NCBI GenBank assembly: GCA_030549775.1
Contig: CM060175.1
Coordinates: 15,978,212 to 16,042,211 of the forward strand
Direction of reading: 5' to 3'
DNA: 64,000 bases
Source of the DNA: Tamarix chinensis
Lineage: Eukaryota > Streptophyta > Magnoliopsida > Caryophyllales > Tamaricaceae
Shown here: positions 44,391 through 55,508 of the stretch, in pieces
Numbering within the stretch: position 1 is the stretch's first letter
How the letters are laid out: every line of letters begins with the position of its first letter
Notes under the pieces: model-generated
Told to the model about the DNA's origin: nothing
Seen by the model: only the letters and a program-made list of their open reading frames with translations
Databases searched by the model: none
Made by a program: the position numbers and the translations under genes

Positions 44391-46440
44391 TATATCTTCA
44401 TTAAGATCACCATTAGAAAAACATTATACATTATTCACATCCAACTAGTAAATAGGCCAATGTCAAGCTAGAGCAACTGTAAGGACAACCATAATTGATG
44501 TAGGTTTCACCACTAGATTAAAGGTTTTAGCAAAGTCAAAACCATAAATCTAAGTATATCCTTTAGCTACAAACTGTGCCTTATCTCTTGAAATTGATCC
44601 ATCAGGATTCCATTTTAGTTTCAATACCCAATGGAAACCAACAACTTTCATGCTTGTAAGCAAAACAATGAGAGACCACTTATCATTTTTCATTAATGCT
44701 TTATATTCTTCTTACATAAATTCTTTCCACTTGGGATGCATTTAGGCTTGCTTAGCTGAATCTAGCTCTTGCATATCCGGAGCCACAGAGTAGACTTTTG
44801 GTTTAAAAATCCATCTCTTAGCTCTAATAACCATGGGATATTGACTTTTTACTCTAGTTAATGGAAGTTCTAAATTTTTAGAATCAATAGATGTATTGGG
44901 CAAAGAACTTAATTTAGATGAAGATGATGAAATAGGTGAATAACGGGGAGAATTTGATGAATTTGGATTATAAAACAAAGGACTTTGAGAGGAAGTGGAA
45001 TGTGGGTTAGGAGAAGCAGATATAGTGATGTTATGGTTGACACTAGTGGGTAGTCGGGCAATTTTACCTATAGGCATATCAATGATAGAGTTAGAATAAG
45101 GAGAAAAAAATTGGGAGTTCCAAAATTTTGATCATTCACTTGTGAAGGAAACTTCCTCTCATCAAATACTACATATCTACATATAAAATATTTTTCACTT
45201 TTATTAAGACATCTATATCCCTTATAAGTTGCACTATATCAAAGGAATATACATGGTGATGATCTATAGTTCATTTTATGTGAATTGTAGTGTATTATCA
45301 GGTTTATTTTTGAAAAGGAACTCATGAGGAGTTTGATGCTTGATTACCTCTATAGGTAATATATTAATGAGATAGATAGCAGTGGAGAAAGTATCTTCCC
45401 AATGCTTCTTAGGCAACTTAGCATGAGCAAGCAAAGTTAAGCTTGTTTCAACCACAAGTGTATGTTTTCGTTCCACTAAAGCATTATGTGCAGATGTATG
45501 AGTATATGATACTCTATGGGTTATTCTAGCTCTATTGAGAAAGGTAGTTATGCTTCAAAATTTCCCTCCTCAACCAGTTTATAAGATTTTAATTTTATGG
45601 TTAAGTTATAGTTCAACATGTGATTTGAAGTGCACAAAACACTCGTGGGTTTCATATTTGTCTTTAAGAAAGTATAAACAAATGTATATTGAATAGGCAT
45701 CCATAAAGCTTAGATAATATTGGTACCCACTCACTGAAGGAAAGGGAGAGGGTCCCCACAGATTTAAAACAACTAATTGCTAGGGTATAGTATAAATTAT
45801 TTGAGATTGGGGAAAAGGTAATTTGTGACTTTTACTTAATTGGCAAGCCTCACAAATTATATTTTTAATTAAAATCAAGAGAAACATTACAATGACTCAA
45901 AACCTTTTTAACTACTCTAGAACTAGGATGCCCTAACCTTCTATGCCATCGTGCATATTCTTCTTCCTTAGCTATGGCTTACACTTTTGTAGGATACAAT
46001 GTTAAACACTCTAACTGACTTAAATGCCTCTTATCATGAACTTGATGTCAACTCATTAATTGATCAAACCTATAGAGACCATTATGCATCTTGTCGTCGA
46101 GGAGGATTTGATAGGTTGCTAATTCCTTCACAAAATAGGAATAAGGGTGAAAATCAAGAAAAATAGAATTATCTTTAGTTATTTGAGAGACACTAACAAG
46201 ATTTTTGGTGATTTGAGGAACGTGAAGAACATAATTTAGATGTAGGGATTTACTAGTGAGTGTAGGTAACTGTGAATGACCAGGATGACTAATATTTAAA
46301 GCAATACCATTTCCGATGAACACCTATTTATTACCTACACATTTAAACCCAAAACTAAGTGTGTTGAGACCGTTGGTGAGATGATCAGTGGCTCCTGAAA
46401 CAATATAGCTCTTATATCCATTTTAAGCCTTCGGAACCTT
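44391..46440 (-). pseudogene. Copia protease, integrase and start of reverse transcriptase
   Basis: Read in reverse from 46440: SGATDHLT (protease site, with the first Asp lost), a 91-residue frame at 46323-46048 (VLHVPQITKNLVSVSQI, the GAG-pre-integrase region), WHRRLGHPSSRVVKK near 45917-45957, and ERKHTLVVETSLTLLAHAKL (45476-45276, integrase core end). Next is a Ser/Pro-rich linker ending in YPMVIRAKRWIFKPK (45077-44742). The start of RT follows (WVLKLKWNPDGSI, DKAQFVAKGY, LDVNN). It breaks at GDLNEDI(Y), where the ATATAT tract and the virus begin, and continues at 37061. Stops and shifts are frequent. Confidence 0.8.
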
Positions 46441-49079
46441 ACGAAATGATTTTTCGTTAAATAAATTTTAGATAAAATTTTTCAACAATATTTTTTTAGA
46501 TGTTTAGTATGTATTTATGTGTATTTGAAAAAAATCCCAAATCCCAACCGGTTCTCCCACCCATCTCTTCTTTTCCTTTTCTTTCTTCTTCTCTCCCTTC
46601 TCTTCTCCTTCCCTTTCCCGATCTGTCCCTATTCTGCACCCAAAAATGCAGCCCTCATCTCCATCTCCTCCCTGCTCCTCCATGCTAGCCAACCTCCAGC
46701 CACCGACCGCCACTACCAATTGCCACGCAACAGCCGCTGCAAATGCCACAACAACAGCCGCGAGCAGCAGCAGCAGTGGCAGCAACCAGCAACAAAAGCA
46801 CACAGCAACAACAAGCGTGTAGGTCGTGCCATTGCCGTCCGATCATTGCCGACGTCTCCTGACCACCAATGAGTTTTCCTTACCTTCCGACGAAGCTTCT
46901 CTGACCTTCTCTTGTCCCGATTTGTTGGTTTTGTTTGGAAAATTTTCCCTTAGATTGTCGAGCTCTTGATAGATCTCTCTTTCTCAATTTGCTTAGCTAA
47001 CTTCGGACTTAGGTAAGTCATTACTTACGTTACTTATGACGGAATCTCGATGTATGTCTGCTTGGAGTGGAAGGTGATAATGATGCTTATCAATTATTAA
47101 ATTATGTCAAGCACATGCTATGTTCTATATGGTAATTGTATGAATGTATAAATTTATAGCCTCAATGCAACGCGTGTTAATATGACGCTTGAATATTGTA
47201 TTTGTGTAAGTGTGTGAAGGGATGAGTTTGAATTGAAATTGTATGATGCCTTGTGTTGTATTTTATGCCATGAACTTATTCAGCTTTAATGCTCCTAAAA
47301 TTATTCGGCTTTAATGCCTCATGAATTGGATCGACTTTAATGCCTTTGGAATCAATCAGCTTTAATGACACTTGAACTGGTTCGGCTTTAATGCCCCTGA
47401 AATCGATCGGCTTTAACGCCATTTGAATTGGTTCGGCTTTAATGCCGCTTGGATTGGTTCGGCTTTAATGCCGCTTGGTTTTAATGCCACTTAAAATTGA
47501 TATAATAATGGATATTCATTGTATTGATGGATGTGAGCTAAGTGTTGTTATATAGGCCTAATTTATGATCGGTTAAATCCTTGAATAAAATATTAATCAC
47601 TTAAAGTGAAAAATCTTGAGTTGGGACTTATATCACTCGGGGTAGCTATCCGAGTTAGGTTTGGTATTCTCTTAGTATCATTCCGGTGTTTTTCTATTCT
47701 GTGATCCCGGGTGCCTTACGAGGTTCGGAGAGACCCTCTTCTACTCTATAGGTGTCTTGATCTATTTCGGCCCTATAGGGGGTATGTATACTTAAGTCAT
47801 TGGGTGCCCTATTTATTGGTGGTCTCGTTACGTGTTTGGGCGAGCCAGCTAGGGCTAGTACCGTTCGAGTACTAGATTAGTCATTACAATCTCTTCGAGT
47901 CTCCGTCATCAAGATAATATAATCAAATGGTTGTGCTCACAATAAAGGAATATAATAATGAATTATTCTCGCTCACTCATGGGTTTTATAATTCTGTTTC
48001 CTATACATATTTCTTGGTTGTCGCCTTTACAATAATGTCGCCATATAACGCATGTCTCTACCCAATTATCATATAATATATTATTAAAACCGCAAATTGA
48101 GCCTTATGTGTAGAATGATACCTTCTAAGGTAGTATGTGATTCTTAGCAAGTGATCATGATTTTCTTGTATGCTTGAATCTTATGTATTGTAATGTCTAG
48201 TCATGTATTATGAGCATGAGTCTGTGACCCCATGTTCTATGGTATCTATTATATGTATAATTGAGCATGATCGTTATTATATGAGTAGAATGGCGTATGT
48301 ATCGCATGTATAATCGAGCATGAATTATTGTACGAGTAGAATGGTGCACTTATCATATGTATAATTGAACATGAGTATTGTAAGCTAAATATTGTTGTAT
48401 CTTATGTGTATTCTATTTCCTCCCATGAGTAGGGTAGTCTTGGTTTACTCAGTACTGGACCCGTACTGATGCTACCTTGGTTGTCTGGGTCCTGTGATGA
48501 TCCACTAATGGTGGGGAGCAGACCATTTGTGCAGGTTCAGTATTGAATATCTTATTGTTGGGAGGAATATTTTCCTCGGATTTTGAAAGTAGGCTATCCG
48601 GTGATTCGATTTTGTGAATAAAGTTGGCTCCACTGTTGGGATGCCCTTGGTTCTCTTCTCAAATTTTATTGTATCCTAAAAGTATTATTTTGGTGTATAA
48701 ATCATTCATTTGATTCGTATTTAGTTGGTTTGTGATTTTGTGGGAGATGTATTTGGATTTTATATCCCTTTTCTTTTTAAGTTTTAAAGTCCAAGATTAT
48801 TTCGTAGGTTCTGTTGATTTATTTAGTGATGATTTTATTTAGTGAAATTGTTCACCTTCCATCTACATATGGATATCTCCTTGTGGGAGTTTATCCTCAT
48901 TGCATAGATGTTGGTTGAATTTTGTTGGACAGGTTTTAGCCTTGCATCTAGCATGAGATAGATGGTAGACATTTATCTTGTATTAGGTATGGTGGTAACA
49001 TTTCCTAAATTGTGTTTTAGCTTCTGCATTATTCTCTTAAACAATTTTTTTTTCAGGAGTGAAATTTGGGGGTGTTACA
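46441..49079 (+). mobile_element. Gypsy-type LTR inserted in the copia element
   Basis: It ends TTTGGGGGTGTTACA at 49079. Its last 2.1 kb (46960-49079) matches 18250-19844 of the solo LTR, including GACGGAATCTCGATGTATGT, the GGCTTTAATGCC array and the CGGTGTTTTTCTATTCTGTG-type block near 47690. The 5' part (46440-46950) has a Pro/Ser pyrimidine-rich stretch not matched in the other copy. No TG start or target duplication was found there, so the 5' end is approximate. Copia sequence flanks it on both sides. Confidence 0.7.
47275..47500 (+). repeat. GGCTTTAATGCC minisatellite, second copy
   Basis: Eight or nine imperfect 26-30-bp units with the core TTCGGCTTTAATGCC, matching the array at 18535-18735. 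The unit number and the order of variants differ between the two copies. Confidence 0.85.
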
Positions 49080-49199
49080 CTTGTAGAGAAGAGTCTTGAG
49101 ATGCACCACTTTGATCATGCATAAGATTAGTTCTAGGTCTTTTGTTTAGTCTCGTGATACCTTCTGTATCTAGTTATTATTACTTGGATCACTAAAGCT

Positions 49200-50112
49200 C
49201 ACCTCAAATCTATAGTAGCACTTATGCATTGTGTGATCTATTTTTCCACATAATTGGCATTGGGGTCAATAGCTATTATTATTCCTGCCTTGTCCTCTTC
49301 CTCTATTGTTGTAATGATTATTTTTGTTCCCTTAAAAGCGACCTCTATTATTAGAGTTCCATCCACTTAATATATTGTTGTTATGAGTACCTTCATAAGA
49401 TCTATTATGTATTACCATATTGGCATCCATATTCATAGTCATATGCCTTGATCATTTATGAGTTATTTGTCATTCATGAGGCAAGAGTAAATTTGCAATG
49501 GATTTAACATCAAATGGGGTTTCCCACGAGGCTACAACTATCACAATGGCCTCATACTCATCTCCTAAGCCATTAAGAATAGTAAGAACATGATTCAATG
49601 CACTTGCTTTATGACCATCTTCTCCTAACAGGTCGACTAAAGTCTTTGCTTTGGCCAGATAATCTTTCATAGCCTGACCTTCATTCTTTAAATTTTCCAA
49701 TTGCCGCTTATAGAGCATGATCTTAGCAGTCGATCTAGATGTAAATTGTTGAGAGATTGTAGATCATACCTCATGGACTGTTTTTGCATCCTATCAATAG
49801 TGGAATATATGAAGGAGAGATCTTAGATAGAATCCAAGATACCAACAACTTGTCTTACCCCTGGAAGGCATTGAACGCTAGATTCTTAAACTCCAACCCA
49901 TCATCGTCTTTGATTACTTCCGTTAGAGCTTCTTGAGCTCCATGAATATAGCCATCTAAACCATAGCCACTTATTGCATATTCAACCAGGAGCTTCCATT
50001 GAAGATAATTATCATCTTTTAATTTGATTGTGATTAACCGACTCAATGGGCTTGTCACCATCTTTAAGGGATCATCAACCATAACTTGTGTAATAGCCAT
50101 AGAGGAAGTCAT
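49200..50112 (-). pseudogene. Copia gag, interrupted
   Basis: The start at 50112 reads MTSSMAITQVMVDDPLK. LITIKLKDDNYLQWKLLV follows, the copia gag 'LxxxNYxxW' pattern that packs element RNA. A second frame (49718-49470) has MLYKRQLENLKNEGQAMKDY and ALNHVLTILNGLGDEYEAI. A zinc knuckle CQLCGKIDHTMHKC (CX2CX4HX4C) is encoded near 49218-49262. The frame is broken near 49850-49720 and 49460. Confidence 0.8.
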
Positions 50113-50185
50113 GGTGTGCTTTTTTTTTTTTAAAAAAAAAGGGAGAACTAGGGGAAATCTTTAATAGGATATAGAATTGAACAAA

Positions 50186-50198
50186 GCTCTCATACCAA
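50186..50198 (-). other. Copia tRNA-Met primer binding site
   Basis: The minus strand reads TTGGTATGAGAGC, one mismatch from the initiator tRNA-Met complement. It lies just inside the 5' LTR. Confidence 0.8.
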
Positions 50199-50199
50199 G

Positions 50200-50429
50200 T
50201 TAAGAATCATAAACCAATGGCAGAATTAAGAGGAAGCATAATTGAGCATCCTCTAGGAGCTCTATTATTAACCTGTACGTGCGTACCAGGGCATAAGTTC
50301 TATATGTGTGTGTGTGTTGATCAGGTATACTAACCTAAAGACAAGGTAATAAATAAAGATAATCCTACGGCTAGATAAATCTTAACTAACTTAGCTAATA
50401 ATAAGGAAACTACTCATAGCTATCATCCG
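50200..50429 (-). repeat. Copia 5' LTR
   Basis: It runs on the minus strand from CGGATGATAGCTATGAG (the expected TG changed to CG) at 50429 to the primer site. It matches the 3' LTR over the stretch 50310-50429 and also contains about 90 bp absent there, with a TGTGTGTG tract near 50303-50318. Confidence 0.7.
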
Positions 50430-51170
50430 TTATTTGTACCCAAGAATCATATCTTTAATCAAGAATACTTCAATATGTTGTATATCCATGTCATTCTTAT
50501 CTTTATATTTTTCTGTAGCGATGTGGTCGGTGAAAACAGTAGCTCTCAGTATTTACAGCAACCACATTCTTTTCCATCGTTTTCCCTTGGAACATTACCT
50601 ATATATTCTGTGAACTCTATTCCATCCTTCAGACTGTTATCTTTGGTGATATCTCAATTTACAAGTATGGTTGCTGCTCATTGACTCCTGGTAGCATAAG
50701 AGTAAGACAATATGTCAAAATTATATTCAGTTATTTTATTGCCTGCGGGATGATGGGTCAATATAGTCTAGTTCTTTGGATTGAAAAATAACCTGATTAG
50801 AGTAGGACGATGAACCCAAGTGCAATGGTTTGCAGCTCTTAGGAGAACAGATGCTTTACTAAGGCCAAAGTCTCTTAATCTAATTAGCTTGGGAAACACC
50901 TTTGTAGCAAGACCTGGTTGGTCCTTTCTCAGTTCAAAACATTTCAAGGGCAGCTTTGCAAATGATTTATCTGCTCCAACAGACTTGGTCTAGAACTTGC
51001 GAAAATGCCCCGTCAACTATGAGTTTAAGATCCATCGGTGGCCTTGCTGTGATAATATGTAGAGAAAACTTCTCCCGGTGAATATGCATCTGAATTGAAA
51101 TTAAGCATTATTGTTCGTTGATAGTCAGGAACGATTTAGCAGAAGGTTCCTGCTGCTGCTGCTCTGTCCT
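50430..51170 (-). other. Possible gene fragment, unidentified
   Basis: Two minus-strand frames look protein-like. One (about 51120-51000) contains HREKFSLHIITARPPMDLKL and IVDGAFSQVLDQ. The other (about 51000-50790), in a shifted frame, contains KCFELRKDQPGLATKVFPKL and DFGLSKASVLLRAANHCTW. They lie close to the kinase pseudogene and in the same orientation. I cannot name a family, and the plus-strand frame at 50475-50684 is an alternative reading of part of the region. Confidence 0.3.
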
Positions 51171-51772
51171 ACCGGGTATTGAGCTAATTAAGCTAAACCC
51201 AACATTAGATGTTGGGTATTTAGATCTGATATGTATTGATCTGATCCAATGTTCAACTCGATACGATTCTGAAAAAAAAAAATCTATTCGGTGAATAAAA
51301 AGTTAAATAAATTGAAAATATCCAAAAAATATAAAGAATATCCAATTTATAAAAATATGTATATTTAAAGTAAATTCATAAATATTAACCTGATCATATA
51401 AAATAATAAAATATCATTTTTAAATTTAAAATTATTATGTAATGACTTTAATAACTATATAATCTTTTGATAAATATTATAATTTAAAATTTAATTTAAT
51501 AGCTAGATTCTAAAATTTATTTATATTTTTTAGGTTCAAAATTTGATAATATATTTTAACACTTTTTTGGATAATATAAGACATTTCTATGTATCTGAAC
51601 ATAATCCGACTTTTTATCCTTATTTTTAAATATTTTATTGTAAAAACTTTGTAGTTGATAAATTAATTCGCTAATACAAAAATTATATATTTATCCGATC
51701 GGTATTTATAGTTCTTTGAATTATCAGATATTCGAATAAATTGACCGAATTAGATATTCGATCCGACGGATG
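51171..51772. other. AT-rich intergenic stretch
   Basis: Very AT-rich with no gene. Edges at about 51190-51270 and 51690-51775 share words such as GATCTGAT, TTCGAT and ATTCGGT/ATCCGA in opposite orientation. This hints at a decayed MITE, but no clean terminal repeat could be aligned. Confidence 0.4.
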
Positions 51773-52560
51773 TTAGACCTTAAGGTCTAGAAGAATCTCA
51801 ACAGCTTTGAGGTTGCGGCGCACTAAGGGCTCAGGTTTTGCTTGGTGAAGGAAAGAAATGGCACTGTGTATGTCGTCAGCCATTTCGAAATGGGTTTTCG
51901 ATGAGAGAGGACGAGTATTGTGAACCCATCTTCTAAACTTCCTTTTGTCATGTACACATATAAAATGTGAGCCGTATTCTGGGTAAGCACTAAGAAGGAG
52001 AATCATATCTAAATGTCTCATGGAGCTTTGCATCTCAGTCTGCATATACTAAGTTATTGATGGTGAATATTCAAACACTTTAAAAATAGTTGCTAATAGC
52101 TTGGTGCATGTATTAATCATCTGCTACAATAGCAATTAGTCTCTTCACTCAATACTTACCTGTTGCTGGAATTGATCTTGATTGCATCTGTTTCATGATC
52201 AAGCACGGCTTTATGAACAGATCCATGTCTTCCTTCGCCCATCAGTGCTGAAGTCGAGAAGTAATCTGTGGCAATCTCTTGGAGGCTAGGGTGTACTTTT
52301 GATACAAAATTTTGTTCTGTGAAGGCTCATCATTTGCTTTCTTCCTCTCGTTCTCTTCATGCCTGGCTTTTTTCAGCGAATTTTGTCTTTTGAGTTTCCA
52401 TTTCTCCCATGCTTTTGGAAAGATCTGCTCCAGTAGCCACCTTGTACCATTGCTCTTCTATCTCCACCACTGCTAATGCTGCCTGTTCCCCAGTCCTAGC
52501 TTCATTGTATGTCTGTCCATCAATAGGCTTCCTTTCATACAACGATACTGCGTGAATTGA
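51773..52560 (-). pseudogene. U-box/receptor-like cytoplasmic kinase pseudogene
   Basis: Plant USP-kinase-U-box proteins join a stress-protein domain, a coiled linker, a Ser/Thr kinase and an E3 U-box. Here only linker and kinase N-lobe parts remain. The linker (52542-52357) reads EARTGEQAALAVVEIEEQW and, after a shift in an A-run, ARHEENERKKAND. Next is EIATDYFSTSALMGEGRHGS (glycine loop, about 52260-52200) followed by a donor-like GTAAG. After a gap (acceptor TTAG near 52052), SSMRHLDMILLLSAYPEYG and FLHQAKPEPLVRRNLKAVEI lie at 52045-51773. The catalytic loop HRDLKP has become RRNLKA, losing the catalytic Asp, and the VAIK lysine region is altered (DAIKI). No activation loop or U-box follows. 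Confidence 0.75.
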
Positions 52561-53266
52561 AATGGGCCTATACTGGTGGTTAATAAAGAGCTTTCAAATA
52601 TTTTGATTCAATAGTCAGTTGACAGATATTTTTGCTGTAGAGGAAACGTCAGTTCCTTGACTTTGCTTTGCCTGATCCGCGCTTCACTGCAATATGATTG
52701 ATACATCTTTGGTTTGCTTTAGTTGTACCTTTACTCCAGTCATCTCAGAATCCAAATGGCACTGCAAAATCCATAACATGCACTGGTATTGACTGTTGGG
52801 TAACTACAAGAAAATATTTTGCGTTTGGGTTTAGATATTTTAATTCAATCCAATATCTTATTTGGAGTCCATATCTTTACTTACTGGTAACCACCTGTAT
52901 TCTCCTTTTACTTAATAACCATCCCCTCTCTCCATATACCAGATAAATAATTCATATTTTCTACCATTCTACTATTTATCGACGGTGAGTGTGGTGGGTG
53001 GTATGGGTGGAATTACTTCAGAAATGACCTATAAATATGCGTAGTAGCTTGAACTTGAAGATATTAAACTCGATCCTCACAAACCATATTCCTTTTTTTC
53101 CTACGAATTCCTTGGTAAGTGAGTTTATAATTCTCTATTCCTTCAATCTTGAGGACATAAATTTGAGGAAAGTTTTGTAAACCCAAGAAAAGTTGTGTAA
53201 ACTCTGAGATATTGAACGGCTTTAAAAGACTACAATATAATCCAAACTTAATTTACTTTTAGGACG
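52561..53266. other. No gene recognised
   Basis: AT-rich sequence. The frame at 52698-52946 has no recognisable domain. Confidence 0.45.
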
Positions 53267-54160
53267 GTGATCATTTCCCACCACACCGATTCATCTTCTA
53301 GTCTTAGTTCTTTACTATACTTTCCACCAATCACTTTACTCCATTTTGACTTGACCATACGTATGCCAGCATGCCATGTGTTGCTCGATCAGTTTTACTT
53401 GCCACGTGTTGTCTTCACTGTGAACCTTGTGAGCTTTGAGAACTTCGATAACCCATGGATACAAATGATCGGTCTAGGTTATCACCAGACATTTGTGCTG
53501 GCCGTAAACTGTTTTTGGCCGTTGATGTTCTACCCTTTTCTGGCAAGAAGCTTGGTCCTGAAATCTTTGGCCTGTGCTTCTAAGATCGGGGTTATGTGTG
53601 ACCGCAGTCGTAATAAAGCCGCTATTTGTAGTGTACCTGTCTTCACTATTCCTATTTAAAGATATCCTCTTGGAGCCATCACTTATCCTGCTATCCTGGC
53701 TGATGATTCTACGAAAAGCAAATCAAATGGTTTCATGGTTTCTGAGCCTATAAAGGGAAATAGTATAATATTAACTTGCCTGAAGTCCTCAGGATATGCG
53801 CCGCCACCTCCGCCGCCTTATGAATTTGATGGCTGTCCCCGGAATTTATGCAACCTTGTACTCATGGGTGATGTGCTAAACATGGAACTTGATCTTGGAG
53901 CAGAGCAGCTGGACCTGAGAGTAACCATCCCAGACCGGGGTGTTTACGCTGGATCTAGCTGTAAGAACTGCACTCGGTGTATGTGCAGGGAGGTTGGATA
54001 GACTTGAAGAGTACTCTGGCCTTTGATAACGTATACTGCACAGAAATGTGGTATTGCTATGCTTATAGTTGTTGCAGCATCAGCTTTTCTGGACTCCCCG
54101 TTGAACACAAAGAAATAAAGATTATCTTCTTTGTAAGTATCCTTAACTGCAGACATTGAG
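53267..54160 (+). other. Protein-like fragment of unknown family
   Basis: Two consecutive plus-strand frames (53267-53659 and 53735-54001) have non-repetitive composition. The second contains NSIILTCLKSSGYAPPPPPP, then YEFDGCPRNLCNLVLMGDVL, then ELDLGAEQLDLRVTIPDRGV, and a Cys-rich end (CKNCTRCMC). A minus-strand frame (54156-53944) is also open over part of it. A stop separates the two plus frames near 53657. I do not recognise the family. It may be a decayed gene, an exon pair, or a transposon-carried fragment. Confidence 0.3.
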
Positions 54161-55316
54161 CACTTTTTTGCTATGCCCCTTTTCTCTGAACAGAATTGAA
54201 AGTATACGGGACGATAAAAGATTGTATAAGGTCAAAGTTCTGTGGGACTGAGGGTGGACCCCACCAAGGCATTACGACTTGAAGCCCCCAAGAACAATGG
54301 TTCCAACGTTGCTGTCAGTTATATATATGCTAGTAGTGGACTCTGGAGCCTGGATATCGATGCCATGAAAGACCACATCTTGTGCAGCAATCTGAGAATC
54401 ATGTAAAGTTTATTATACTTGAAATATGTCCCTGGATTTTCCCAAGAATGCCGAAAATAAGCATTAATAAGTGAAAATAAATAAATAATTAACACAAATG
54501 TTGATCTACGACTTACGCAACCACCTTCGGAGCACATAAGGCGCTGGATGAACATCTGCTACGCATCGGCATCTGCTGGCAGGCGAGTATTCTTTAGATA
54601 TGGTAAAATATGACTCGACACAAAATATCGGACAAAAATAGTTCCAACTAGATAATTTAACTGATTTCAATTTGAAATCTATCCGACTTAATTCGATTGG
54701 TTTTCAACTTCTTATATGATTTGGAAAATTATGAATCGAAAGTGTATCCGACCTAATCTAACACATAACCGAGATACAATATGACACGAGATATATCCAT
54801 GCTCACTTGATGACTAATACTTATTTGAATATTATTATTATTATTATTATTGCTATTATTATATATTAATGAAAGTATTATCGTTGCTCTTCTTATTATT
54901 GCTGCTACTACTACTGTTGTTATTAATATTGCAAGTAGTATTATTAATGTTATAAATATCCTATTTAAGTGATTGTACATTTATCTCTTAATATTAGGTC
55001 CTAGATTTAATATTCCTTACTATTTCAGCCAATTTGTAACCTCTTTCCCTATTATGGTTGTATCTTCTCACTTTCCATCTCCTCCACCACTTTTCATTTT
55101 CTTTAACTTCATCCATTATGACATGGAATTATATGTAGGAGGTATATTGAGATGGAAGAAAACAACTCATACATATCAATAAGAATATGAATCATTATTC
55201 TCTCTTCCTTTCTATTTTGTGCCTATTGTCTATTCCAACTTCTTAGTATCATAACATATTATTATTATATACTATAACAAAGATATATCACACACATATT
55301 GATGTAATATCGTATT
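54161..55316. other. AT-rich stretch with possible copia LTR remnant
   Basis: Contains an (ATT)n-rich tract at 54831-54945. Near 55195-55255, TTATTCTCTCTTCCTTTC, then CTATTTTGTGCC, and AGTATCATAACA resemble the end of a copia LTR and a decayed tRNA-Met primer site. Downstream gag-like frames are not visible, so this remains a guess. Confidence 0.3.
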
Positions 55317-55508
55317 GTTTGCAATTCTTATACACTCCTTAAGATCAAGAAGCCTTTACAAATTCTCTTTTCACTGATTGCTTCAATTGTGCCTAAATTG
55401 GAATGATTGCTTGTTTGCAATTCTTTTGCACTCCTTGACATCAAGAAGCCTTTACATATTCTCTTTTCACTGATTCCTTCAATTGTGCCTAAATTGGAAT
55501 GATTGCTT
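55317..55508. repeat. 96-bp direct tandem duplication
   Basis: Unit one is 55317-55412 and unit two 55413-55508. Both begin GTTTGCAATTCTT and end GGAATGATTGCTT, with only a handful of differences. A minus-strand frame runs through both. Confidence 0.9.

Larger units (their letters stand above)
35790..50429 (-). mobile_element. Ty1/copia retrotransposon opened by two later insertions
   Basis: The 5' LTR is about 50200-50429 and the 3' LTR about 35790-35925. They share, in the same order, TTGATCAGGTATACTAACCT, ACTTAGCTAATAATAAGGAA and TCATAGCTATCATCC. The primer site (50186-50198) and polypurine tract (35926-35940) sit at the expected places. Gag, protease, integrase, reverse transcriptase and RNase H remains follow in copia order on the minus strand, all broken. 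Insertions at about 37062-44390 (pararetrovirus) and 46440-49079 (gypsy LTR) account for about 10 kb, leaving about 4.7 kb, a usual copia length. The 3' LTR is missing about 90 bp relative to the 5' LTR and abuts a TA tract. Confidence 0.85.

Noticed and set aside
46519..46872. 117-residue plus-strand frame in the inserted LTR
   Set aside because: Low-complexity Ser/Pro and Gln/Ser sequence with no counterpart in the solo LTR copy.
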